Shown: positions 53,599 to 62,428 of the stretch, piece after piece
Numbering within the stretch: the first letter of the stretch is position 1
Layout of the letters: each line of letters opens with the position of its first letter
Assembly (NCBI GenBank): GCA_050300015.1
Contig: JBNKWZ010000027.1
Coordinates: 340,122 to 404,121, forward strand
Reading direction: 5' to 3'
Length of the DNA: 64,000 nt
Source: CAYZQH01 sp050300015
GTDB lineage: Bacteria > Pseudomonadota > Gammaproteobacteria > Pseudomonadales > Cellvibrionaceae
Made by a program: the position numbers and the translations under genes
Notes under the pieces: model-generated
Told to the model about the DNA's origin: nothing
Databases searched by the model: none
What the model saw: only the letters and a program-made list of their open reading frames with translations

Positions 53599-55746
53599 TC
53601 AACGATTGGCCAATACATAGTTCTCAAAATCATGTGCCGGCAATGGGCGACTGTAATAGTAGCCCTGAATCAAATCAACACCGTGTTGCTTCAAAAAATT
53701 CAGCTGCATGTCGTTTTCAACACCTTCTGCAACCACATTCAGTTCCAAATTTTTGCCCAAATTGACAATGGCTTTGACAATCACATTACTATTGGCTTGA
53801 CCTAAAGATTGAACAAAAGACTTGTCCACCTTCAAGCAATCTATTGGTAGTGCTCTCAAGTAACTTAATGAGGAGTACCCCGTGCCAAAGTCGTCCAAAC
53901 TGATATGCACACCCAAACAATGAAGACTTTGTATTAACTCAATGGTGGATTCCGGGCTGTGCATCATCATGCTTTCTGTAATTTCTAACTCTAAATGTTT
54001 AGCCGGCAACCCACTATCACTCAGGCACTTTTTCACCACATTCGTTAAATCCGGACTGACCAATTGGCGCATGGAAAGATTTACCGCAATAGTCTCATTC
54101 CCTGTAAATGTGCCCGCGTCTATCCATGCCTGCATTTGTTGACAACTTTTGGACAGTATCCATTCTCCAATGTCACTGATAATACCCATTTCTTCCGCTT
54201 TGGGGATAAAGACTTCAGGTGATATAAACTTTCCTTCTGTATCAGTCCAACGCATCAAAGCCTCTGACCCCATAACGACACCCGTATGAGGGTCCACTTT
54301 CGGCTGAAAGTAGACCGCGAATTCTTCATGTATAACAGCGTTGCGTAAAGACTTTTCAAGAGCCAGCTCTTTAGACACTTCTTCTTGCATGGCATCAGTA
54401 AAAAACTGGTATCTATTGCGGCCCGACTGCTTGGCTTTGTACATGGCAATATCGGCGGAACGTAAAAGTGACTCCCCGTTGCTGGCCGACTCGGGGTACG
54501 TTGCAATCCCGATGCTTGCGCCAACCAGAATCTCGTTTTCCCTGACTTCAAAGGGTTTGGCCAAGGCTTGCAGTATCTTCTTAGCAACAATGGCTGCACT
54601 ACGGTCATTGTCTAGGCTTTCTAAAATAATGGTAAATTCATCGCCGCCTATTCTACTTAAAACATCGCCTTCTCGAACACAGTTTAATAAGCGAATACCA
54701 ACTTCGTGCAGCAACAAATCACCTATATCGTGACCTAGGTTATCATTGACTTGCTTAAAGTTATCTAGATCGATAAACAACAGCGCTAAGCTACTCATTT
54801 GACGTTCGTTACGCGCAATGGATTGCAGTAACTGCTTACTAAATGCATAGCGATTATATAGCCCTGTGAGCGTATCAATTTGCGCTAGGCGGGCAAGTTT
54901 GTCTTCCGCCTTACGTCGCTCAGTCACATCTTGAAACGCCACCACAACACCTACAAAACTTTCGTCGCTGAATTCGCGAATAGGTGTGGCAAGAAACTCA
55001 ACGGGGAAAGGAACTTTATTTTTTTTGAGAAATACGCCAATGCTTTCGTGGTGCCCTAGCCCATTAATGCATTGCAAATATACATCACTATCCTCCCACT
55101 TGGGCATATAACGATTTGTCGAAGAACTACAGACAACATCCATAAAATGGATCGCATCGATTTCGTCTTCTTGGTAGCCCAACATACTGCGCGCAGCGGG
55201 GTTAGAAAATGTAATGGTACCGGTTTGGTCTACCCCTAAAATACCTTCACCCACGGATTTAAGTAACAAGTCATTGCGTTTCTCCAGACGCTGCACATCT
55301 TTTAATGCTTGCCGAATTTTAAACCGTTGACGCTCAAGCTCAATAAATACCTTAACTTTTCCTATAAGCAATTGCGGCTTTATAGGCTTAAATAAGAAAT
55401 CTACCGCGCCAATACCATACCCCATCTGTTCATTCTCGTCGTTTGGCTCCATTGCTGTCACAAAAATAATGGGCGTGGCTTTGGTATCTTCATTAATGCG
55501 TATGAGATTGGCCGTTTCATAGCCGTCCATACCAGGCATCATCACATCCAGCAATATCACGGCAAATTGTTGGCGCAGTAACAGCGATAAGGCCTCCTCA
55601 CCTGAATGGACGTTAACAATCTCAGCATCTATCTCTTTTAATATTGCGTTAAAGGCTCTGTGGTTATCGTGCGTATCGTCAACGATCAAAACCTTTGGCA
55701 GGACGGGATCATTTACAGGCTCTAATTGCGCAGCACTACCCAACAT
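53599..55746 (-). CDS. REC-PAS-GGDEF-EAL response regulator
   Basis: A 715-residue cyclic-di-GMP enzyme (start at 55746, GAGG site). The receiver domain has the phospho-Asp in VILLDVMMPGMDGYE. A PAS domain follows (LLKSVGEGILGVDQTGTI to VAFQDVTERRKAEDK). Next is an intact diguanylate cyclase domain with GGDEF. The EAL phosphodiesterase domain is complete (SEALMRW, NLSMRQ, ELEITES, LDDFGTGYSS, KVDKSFV, VVAEGVE). Both output domains keep their catalytic motifs, so the protein could make or break c-di-GMP. It starts 10 bases after the CheR-type gene, making it the last gene of the kinase operon and the likely output. Confidence 0.95.
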   Translation of the reverse strand: MLGSAAQLEPVNDPVLPKVLIVDDTHDNHRAFNAILKEIDAEIVNVHSGEEALSLLLRQQFAVILLDVMMPGMDGYETANLIRINEDTKATPIIFVTAMEPNDENEQMGYGIGAVDFLFKPIKPQLLIGKVKVFIELERQRFKIRQALKDVQRLEKRNDLLLKSVGEGILGVDQTGTITFSNPAARSMLGYQEDEIDAIHFMDVVCSSSTNRYMPKWEDSDVYLQCINGLGHHESIGVFLKKNKVPFPVEFLATPIREFSDESFVGVVVAFQDVTERRKAEDKLARLAQIDTLTGLYNRYAFSKQLLQSIARNERQMSSLALLFIDLDNFKQVNDNLGHDIGDLLLHEVGIRLLNCVREGDVLSRIGGDEFTIILESLDNDRSAAIVAKKILQALAKPFEVRENEILVGASIGIATYPESASNGESLLRSADIAMYKAKQSGRNRYQFFTDAMQEEVSKELALEKSLRNAVIHEEFAVYFQPKVDPHTGVVMGSEALMRWTDTEGKFISPEVFIPKAEEMGIISDIGEWILSKSCQQMQAWIDAGTFTGNETIAVNLSMRQLVSPDLTNVVKKCLSDSGLPAKHLELEITESMMMHSPESTIELIQSLHCLGVHISLDDFGTGYSSLSYLRALPIDCLKVDKSFVQSLGQANSNVIVKAIVNLGKNLELNVVAEGVENDMQLNFLKQHGVDLIQGYYYSRPLPAHDFENYVLANR

Positions 55747-55756
55747 AATGTATCCT

Positions 55757-56611
55757 CTACATCTCTTCAGCTTCAACCAAAGTCAACGGTATTTTTTTAT
55801 ATAAGCGTTTCGCTAAACATTCTGTTTTAAATGTACGATTAAGCTGTTTAAGATCAATCGACTCGGTAGTTCCCAACATTACATACCCTGAAGGACTTAA
55901 GCTATCGTGGAATAACTGTATCACCCGCTGCTTAAGATTTTTGTCAAAGTAAATAAGTACATTTTTACAGATAATTAATTGCATCTCGCCAAATACGTTA
56001 TCTGCAGCCAAGTTGTGATGCGCAAAGGTGATGCGTTTTCGAATATGTGACTCTATTTGAGCCACATCATAGTGACAATTAAAGTGATCTTGAATTTTTG
56101 AGTTCCCACCCGCATCGAGATAGCGTTGTTGCGCCTCGTCGACCTCCTCTCTTGAGTAGATGCCTTTTTTTGCCACCTTGAGGCTCGCATGGCTGATGTC
56201 CGTGGCGTAAATCAAACAACGCTCTAGCAGGCCCGCTTCATTCAACAACATGGCCAAGGAATACACTTCTTTGCCATTCGAACAACCTGCGTGCCAAACT
56301 TTGATAAACGGAAATGACCTGAGCGTTGGAAACACTTGATCCACAAGCACCTGATAGCTTTGTGCATCTCTAAAGAAATCTGTTACGCCAATAGACAAAT
56401 TGTGGACCAGGTCGTGCAGTTTATCGGCATCGTAAATAATCAATGGCAACAGTTCAGAAATACGATTCAACCCCTTATGGTCCACCTCCCGTTGCAAATT
56501 GCGTGTTATTGACCCTTTAGCATACTGTCTAAAGTCATAGCCACAACACCGAAATATTGCCTCCAAGACCAAATCCACTTCGATATTAATTTCTTTAGCA
56601 GAAGCATCCAT
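55757..56611 (-). CDS. CheR-type protein methyltransferase
   Basis: SAM-dependent glutamate O-methyltransferase family, 284 residues from ATG 56611 (a TTG at 56620 would add three). The N-terminal helical part has GYDFRQYAKGSITRNLQRE. VWHAGCSNGKEVYSLAML is the SAM-binding loop, ATDISHASLKVAKKGIYS follows, and ICKNVLIYFDKNLKQRVI is the typical late motif. No chemoreceptor, CheW or CheB lies nearby, so it is not part of a flagellar chemotaxis set. In similar operons such stand-alone CheR proteins modify or tune the kinase (inference). Gaps of 9 and 10 bases to its neighbours show one transcript. Confidence 0.92.
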   Translation of the reverse strand: MDASAKEINIEVDLVLEAIFRCCGYDFRQYAKGSITRNLQREVDHKGLNRISELLPLIIYDADKLHDLVHNLSIGVTDFFRDAQSYQVLVDQVFPTLRSFPFIKVWHAGCSNGKEVYSLAMLLNEAGLLERCLIYATDISHASLKVAKKGIYSREEVDEAQQRYLDAGGNSKIQDHFNCHYDVAQIESHIRKRITFAHHNLAADNVFGEMQLIICKNVLIYFDKNLKQRVIQLFHDSLSPSGYVMLGTTESIDLKQLNRTFKTECLAKRLYKKIPLTLVEAEEM

Positions 56612-56620
56612 GGCGTTCAA

Positions 56621-59600
56621 TTAGTGGTAGCACCAAACTTTTAGCATTGACATCAAATTATTTACATCCACAGGTTTCGCCATATAATCATTTGCGCCCG
56701 CCTCAATACATTTATCACGATCGGCTGCCATCGCTTTCGCGGTTAATGCAATAATCGGAATTGTGGTGGAAATACTCTTTCTAATTTCACGCATAGCTTG
56801 ATAGCCATCCATTACCGGCATCATAATGTCCATTAGCACAAGGTCAAACTCACCATCGCTCTGTAGTTTTTCAATTGCCAGTTTGCCATTGTCAGCCAAG
56901 GCTACATTTAGGCCATGCTCTTTAAGCACTTTACTCAGTGCGTAAACATTTCTAAAATCATCGTCGACCAGCAACACTTTTCTACCTGACAGTGATTCTA
57001 AGCTATCATTGAACCGTTCTTCTCCAATCAGAGATGGGGGCAACTTCTTTCCCACACTGTAGAGAAACAGATCCACTTGCTCTTGTAAGCGCTCGGGTGA
57101 TTGACTTCCCTTGAGCACAACCTTATCGGTGTAGTGCCGAAGTTTTTTATATTCTTCTTCTGAAAGATCCTTAGCGGTGTAAACAATCACAGGGGGCAGT
57201 GTCAGCGCTGGATCTTTCTCAATGGCATCTAGCACTTCAAAACCCGTCATATCCTCTAATGACAGATCCAATATACAACAGTCCACTCGTTGTTGACGTA
57301 GCGTATGCAAGGCTTCTTCTCCACTGGGAGTAGCATGTATTTGTATATTTTTGGCCTTTAGAAACTCACTGACAAAATCACTGGTTTGTGGATCGTCTTC
57401 AATCAATAGTATATGCTTGATGTTTTTTTGAATAAGGGTTTCGAATTTTGAGAAAACCTTGTTAAGTTCCTCTTTGGAAGCGGGCTTGGTTAAAAAACCC
57501 AGCGCGCCTTTCTTCATAAGCTCTTGACTTGAATCCCGACCCGATATGATATGAACAGGAATGTCTCGAGTTTGTGGCGTTGCTTTCAGTGCCTCAAGAA
57601 CGGTTAGCCCATCGGTATCCGGTAGGCCCATATCTAAAATCACTGCCTTTGGAGAATGCGTGAGTACCAATTTGAGCGCCTCCATACCTTTATCAATCAG
57701 CAATGGCACAAATCCATGGGACTGCGCCATATTGGCAAGTAATTTTCCGAATGGTTCATCGTCTTCTACAATTAAGATATAGTGACCATCTGGCGCGGCT
57801 CTGGCGACGACTTCGCCCGCCACTGCTGCAGCGTCGGATATTTCAATGGGCGCCGTCACTTGTGTTTCATCTCTGGTGCTATCGAGGTTCAAAGGCACAT
57901 ACAATGTAAAGATACTGCCCTGCCCTTCCGTGCTTCTCACGCCAATTTCAGCGCCCAGTAAGTGCGCCAGTTGTCGACTGATGGTTAACCCAAGGCCCGT
58001 GCCACCATAGGCACGACTGGTAGAACCATCCGCTTGCTGAAAGGCTTCAAACACATCTTCGAAGCAGCTGGCAGGTATACCAATGCCCGTGTCCCGCACA
58101 CTAAATGCAAGCCATTGGGAGCGATCGACATTTTCCGGTAAAAAGTCGTCTTCTAAGGGAATTTTAATGGTGAGCTGCACCTCGCCTTCATGCGTAAACT
58201 TGAAGGCGTTTGACAATAAATTGCGAAGAATCTGCTCCAGGCGTTGCCCATCAGAGTTCAGTGATTGGCTCACGTTTTTGTCCACGCTAACAGTAAACTG
58301 AATATTTTCCTTTCTTGCGGTCGGCTCGAATTGCTGTTTGAGTTTACCTGCAAATACATTCAAGTCTACTTTTTCTGAAACCGCTTTCATTTTGCCGGCT
58401 TCAACTTTTGAAAGGTCTAGAATATCGTTGATTAGACTAAGCAACGAGTTACCACCACTGTAGATAACGCGAAGATCTTCAATCTGGTCTGCAGTTAGGT
58501 TTTCTTCTCGGTTGGAGATTAATGTCTGGGATAGCAATAGAAGGCTATTTAAAGGCGTTCTTAACTCATGCGACATATTGGCGAGAAATTCGGACTTGTA
58601 CTTACTGGAGCTTGCCAATTGATCCGCCTTTTTCTGCAATTCACTCCTAGCATTTTCGATCTCCATTTTTTGGCGTTCAAGGTCTGTGGTTTTTAATTGC
58701 AGCTCTCGATTGGATTCTTCCAGCATGTCTTTTTGTGCCGTGAGTTCTTCTTCCGACTGTTTTAATGCTTGCGCCTGCTCTTCTAATGTTTGGTTTGCGG
58801 CTTCCAACTCATCCTGCTGATACTGTAATTTTTCTGAAGTTTGTTGCGCCTCTTGCAATAAGCTGCGCATTTTAGCCTGATCCTGTGCGGATTTTATGGC
58901 TACCGCAATGGATTCGCCTACTTGCCGCAAAAAATCCATATGATCATCGGTAAAGGTTTGAAATGTTCCGAGCTCAATAATCCCTTTTATTTTTTGTTCG
59001 TAAGTGAGCGGTTGTACTATGATTTCACGCGGGGACTGCTCGCCAAGCCCACTGCTTACGACCATGTAATTGTCTGGCAGGTTCGACAGGGCAATGGTCT
59101 TGCCCTCCTTTAAAACTTGCCCAATTAGACCTTCCCCCGGCTTAATAGACGCCGATAAGTTTTTTCGTCGAGTGTAAGCATAACTGGCACAGAGGCTCGC
59201 CTCTGTATTGGCATCCACCACATAGAATACACCTACCTGAGCTTCAAGATATTGTGCAATAAACTGAATAGCGTTATCGCACAGCTCTTCAATGGTGAGC
59301 CCGCCGCGCAAGGCAAGTGCAAGGTCTGCAATACCCGACTTCAGCCATTTTTCCTTTTCTGTTTCAATGCTAAAGGCTTTTAAGCTTGAGATCATGCGAT
59401 TGATGGGCTGCTCTAGCGCATCCGACTCATCCTGGCTTTGATAGCTGATTTCAAAATTCCCTCTGGCCGCACTGCTCACCACTTTGGTGGCCTCATTGAC
59501 GATTTTTTGGGTCATTTCCCCTTGTTGGCGCACCGCTTCCATACTTTGAAGGGAATACACGTGCATTACGATATTACAATCGAGCTGATTCAACTTATTC

Positions 59601-60013
59601 AACGCACACAGCAGTGCGATGCAATCCTGGGAGTTTTTAGTCACCTGTTTGGCAAGTTCAGCATACCAATTCTGGGCGAAATTCATGCCCGCTAAGTACG
59701 CCGTTACCGGCAAATTGATGGTGGCGTGTACACGCCCTACGGTTACGCGCTGTGCAACATAGGCATTGTTAACTTCTGCCTCCAGAAATCCTCTCCAGTA
59801 GTCGCATTGCAACGATTGAACCTTTGGCGGTACGCCTTCAGAGAAAAACTGATCATACCAAACCTGTTGTTCCATCCAGGTATAAAAGTCTTCAATCAGG
59901 TTCTTGACATCGACTTTCGTGTTTTGACCGAATGTCCTGACTAATTGTAGGTCTTTTTCCGTAATTTGAAATTGCTGCAATAGCTCGCGAGCATTAATTT
60001 GATCCGTTGCCAT
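56621..60013 (-). CDS. Globin-coupled hybrid sensor histidine kinase with three receiver domains
   Basis: A 1130-residue cytoplasmic kinase; start 60013 has AGGA seven bases upstream. Order: protoglobin sensor (about 1-155) with the proximal haem His96 in TVGRVHATINLP, a pattern matching globin-coupled sensors; a HAMP-like helix (about 165-215); GAF domain (about 225-375); a long coiled coil (about 380-470); HisKA with His482 in SHELRTPLNS; HATPase with NLLSNAFKFT and GGTGLGLTIS. Three receivers follow, with Asp in VILDMGLPD, CILDLSLED and LVLMDIMMP. It probably senses oxygen or another gas through haem, integrates a GAF ligand, and feeds the REC-PAS-GGDEF-EAL protein encoded in the same operon. 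There are no membrane segments. Confidence 0.93.
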   Translation of the reverse strand: MATDQINARELLQQFQITEKDLQLVRTFGQNTKVDVKNLIEDFYTWMEQQVWYDQFFSEGVPPKVQSLQCDYWRGFLEAEVNNAYVAQRVTVGRVHATINLPVTAYLAGMNFAQNWYAELAKQVTKNSQDCIALLCALNKLNQLDCNIVMHVYSLQSMEAVRQQGEMTQKIVNEATKVVSSAARGNFEISYQSQDESDALEQPINRMISSLKAFSIETEKEKWLKSGIADLALALRGGLTIEELCDNAIQFIAQYLEAQVGVFYVVDANTEASLCASYAYTRRKNLSASIKPGEGLIGQVLKEGKTIALSNLPDNYMVVSSGLGEQSPREIIVQPLTYEQKIKGIIELGTFQTFTDDHMDFLRQVGESIAVAIKSAQDQAKMRSLLQEAQQTSEKLQYQQDELEAANQTLEEQAQALKQSEEELTAQKDMLEESNRELQLKTTDLERQKMEIENARSELQKKADQLASSSKYKSEFLANMSHELRTPLNSLLLLSQTLISNREENLTADQIEDLRVIYSGGNSLLSLINDILDLSKVEAGKMKAVSEKVDLNVFAGKLKQQFEPTARKENIQFTVSVDKNVSQSLNSDGQRLEQILRNLLSNAFKFTHEGEVQLTIKIPLEDDFLPENVDRSQWLAFSVRDTGIGIPASCFEDVFEAFQQADGSTSRAYGGTGLGLTISRQLAHLLGAEIGVRSTEGQGSIFTLYVPLNLDSTRDETQVTAPIEISDAAAVAGEVVARAAPDGHYILIVEDDEPFGKLLANMAQSHGFVPLLIDKGMEALKLVLTHSPKAVILDMGLPDTDGLTVLEALKATPQTRDIPVHIISGRDSSQELMKKGALGFLTKPASKEELNKVFSKFETLIQKNIKHILLIEDDPQTSDFVSEFLKAKNIQIHATPSGEEALHTLRQQRVDCCILDLSLEDMTGFEVLDAIEKDPALTLPPVIVYTAKDLSEEEYKKLRHYTDKVVLKGSQSPERLQEQVDLFLYSVGKKLPPSLIGEERFNDSLESLSGRKVLLVDDDFRNVYALSKVLKEHGLNVALADNGKLAIEKLQSDGEFDLVLMDIMMPVMDGYQAMREIRKSISTTIPIIALTAKAMAADRDKCIEAGANDYMAKPVDVNNLMSMLKVWCYH

Positions 60014-60639
60014 GATAAAATCCTGACCCTGAGACATTTAAGGTACAAACAGACACTAAGTTTATTAGACTATTTAAAACTTTGGTATTTGGCGAGTAAA
60101 GTATAGACAACTAGTCATCCGTTTGTATAACGCAATTCTGCCTGAAAAGTTTTTAAATAGTGATTTCGTATTAGCAGACTGATGTGAACAACTTTCGACT
60201 GTGGCAACGAAGCCATAGACGGCACGAAAGAAATTTAACGCGACTTTTTGGAAATTAAAATGCCTTACATAAAATGTGGATAAGGCGCAATAAACGACGA
60301 AAGGTCAACGCGCTCAAATCTATATGCGATATACAAGTCTTTGCAATACTCCTCGTGGGTATTGGTCGGGGGCATTGTATTCGCAATTGGCGCGATCACT
60401 GAAGCTGTCGAGGTGAGTCGCGGATAAAAAATTTTAACCGGCTGGACGAAGTAAACTCGGATTTTTTTCAATAACACGCGAGCGGTTTTTTACATTAGGC
60501 GATCCAAAAGTGAATGCCAATCGCCATTAGCGTTACGCCGCTATGGCGATATCTATTCATTCACTCTGACAATAAAGGCCCATTGAGGCAAGATGGCTCA
60601 GGAAGAGCGATACAAGGGTTTACTCTTAAACGGAAATCC
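60014..60639. other. Intergenic region upstream of the kinase operon
   Basis: About 620 bases that should hold the operon promoter. Short frames present are not supportable and no repeat was recognised. Confidence 0.4.
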
Positions 60640-61428
60640 TTAAATTCTACTCAGCAGCTCCATTTTTTTGGCGCTGAAATCTTCTTCAGACAATGCACCA
60701 GCATCGCGCAGCTTTGCCAACTTCTCAATCAATTGAATCACCTCATCGGCCGACTGCGCGTGATTACCCATGCCTTCCGCTTGCGCGGGAGCCAATTCTA
60801 CCGGTAGTGGCGCTAAGGGCTGTTGGGGCGTAGGTAAGGGCTGAGGATCAGCGAAATTAGTGTTTGCATTGGACGTTTGTTCGCCCGGCCCAGACAATAT
60901 TGGCAGTTGGTTGACTGAAACCACACCAAATTGGCTGGAGAATGTAAGGGAAGCGTTTCCACCTTGTTGTTGGCTGACGCCGCCAATATTGTGATTGAGC
61001 GTGTCGTAAACCGTGACTTGGCCGTTGGTCTCTACCGCCAATTTTCCAGGAAATACGGCATAACGAATATTATTTTGCGAGCCACTGCTAAACGGTGTAC
61101 CGCACTCGGCTGGCCACCACTGATTACTGCCAGGTGTGCCCACCGGAACCACGGGGAACATCTGATTGTTGGCTAAGGCATTTGCAAGTTCTGTACAGAG
61201 GTTATCCACGGTCATTTTCAAGCCGTGATTAAACATATCGCCCACCATGGTCATACCGCCTCGCATCCATTGGCCTCCACCACCAAGTTCAGGGCAGTTA
61301 AATTGCGCCATGGTACCGCCACCGTTATTAACAGCAACCAGCATGTGAATAACAGCATCACGACTTAGGTTATAACGATAAGACAAGTCCGCAACAATGT
61401 TGTCACCCGCCTGTGTTAAGTTTTGCAT
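60640..61428 (-). CDS. SHOCT-domain protein of unknown function
   Basis: A 262-residue protein; start 61428 is chosen for AGGA seven bases upstream, and an earlier in-frame start at 61629 lacks one. The first 95 residues form an unusual Gly/Met-rich domain (VIHMLVAVNNGGGTMAQFN, GGGGQWMRGGMTMVGDMFNHG). The middle is a beta-rich module (NIRYAVFPGKLAVETNGQVTVYD), followed by a Pro/Gln-rich linker. The last 35 residues (IQLIEKLAKLRDAGALSEEDF) are a SHOCT helix pair, an oligomerisation or membrane-associating motif. There is no signal peptide. Function is unknown. Confidence 0.75.
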   Translation of the reverse strand: MQNLTQAGDNIVADLSYRYNLSRDAVIHMLVAVNNGGGTMAQFNCPELGGGGQWMRGGMTMVGDMFNHGLKMTVDNLCTELANALANNQMFPVVPVGTPGSNQWWPAECGTPFSSGSQNNIRYAVFPGKLAVETNGQVTVYDTLNHNIGGVSQQQGGNASLTFSSQFGVVSVNQLPILSGPGEQTSNANTNFADPQPLPTPQQPLAPLPVELAPAQAEGMGNHAQSADEVIQLIEKLAKLRDAGALSEEDFSAKKMELLSRI

Positions 61429-61827
61429 TATGTATCCTGTGGGCGATTGTGCATCGCAGTATGGTATTCGACGTTTAGTGTAGGAAGATATATTCCATGA
61501 GATGCCGGCCTGATGGCGTGGCCGCCAAGCACTTATATGGTGCACCCACCCCATTCTCACCCTAAAAGACATCTTTGTGAGCAATATAAAAAAACAAAAG
61601 GCGGCGAAACGTGAACGCAGTACGGCCATTATACACCGCGCTTAGGTTGGACTTATAGAAGTAATTTACGCAATGACGTTTGGCTTAAATGCGTGTGGAG
61701 CACCTAACTGCCGCATTACCGGGGTTACCCCACGACTTTGGAAGGCATAAATCTTTGATTTTGAGCTCGTCGAGATTCCTGTATCAGTGCGTGCAGCGCT
61801 TGATCGAAACTCTAGCTGCTGTCAAAA
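61429..61827. other. Intergenic region upstream of the SHOCT gene
   Basis: About 400 bases with no supportable gene. The dispersed repeat copy E starts at 61828. Confidence 0.35.
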
Positions 61828-61970
61828 CTATTAACCCGGTAATTAAATAGACCCGCGTCTATTTAATTGTGCACCCTTAAAATACTGACGAAAATATGTG
61901 AATTTCCTCTTACTGTAAGGACTTGCACTGGCCATTTCGGCCAATGGCGGCATGTCCTTGTGCCGCATAA
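61828..61970 (+). repeat. Dispersed hairpin repeat, copy E
   Basis: It begins CTATTAACCCGG. A perfect 12-bp stem follows, AATTAAATAGAC/GTCTATTTAATT, with loop CCGC (61841-61868). The body (CCCTTAAAATACTGACG, TGTGAATTTCC) aligns with copy C. The 3' hairpin GGCATGTCCTTGTGCC is at 61949-61964. No coding frame runs through it. Confidence 0.8.
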
Positions 61971-62428
61971 GCTTTTGCCCCACCTTTTCCATATACATTT
62001 CAAACCCAAAGGTATCCGCCAAAAGTCCGCGATATAAAATAGAGAAAATACATTAACGATCAATAGAACAATCTATTGCTACAACGATGTGGTTAATGAA
62101 ACATGACGGAAGGCCACTGATCTAAAAACCACCTATTTCAGACAACCAACATAAAACGGTTAATAAAAAATTAGCCATCCAGTACGATGAAAATTTTGGT
62201 TTGCCGAACAGTGTCCATTTGACACTTGCCACCCGAATAACTGGCAGTGACGCCAGCCTTATTGCCAGCTCCTGCTGTAACCCTCAGCATCGCTCTACGG
62301 TTTCGTTCTCACGCAAACAATGTGCTAGAATTTCGGGCAATCTTGGCTGCTTACAACGCCCCTGATGTACCATTTTTTACTAAGCGCAACCAACAACTTT
62401 TGTACACAAAACAATCAAAGGAATGTCT

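Noticed and set aside
60640..61629. Longer SHOCT protein from 61629 with a hydrophobic start (CFFILL)
   Set aside because: No ribosome site there, the extra 67 residues look non-coding, and a good AGGA site precedes 61428.
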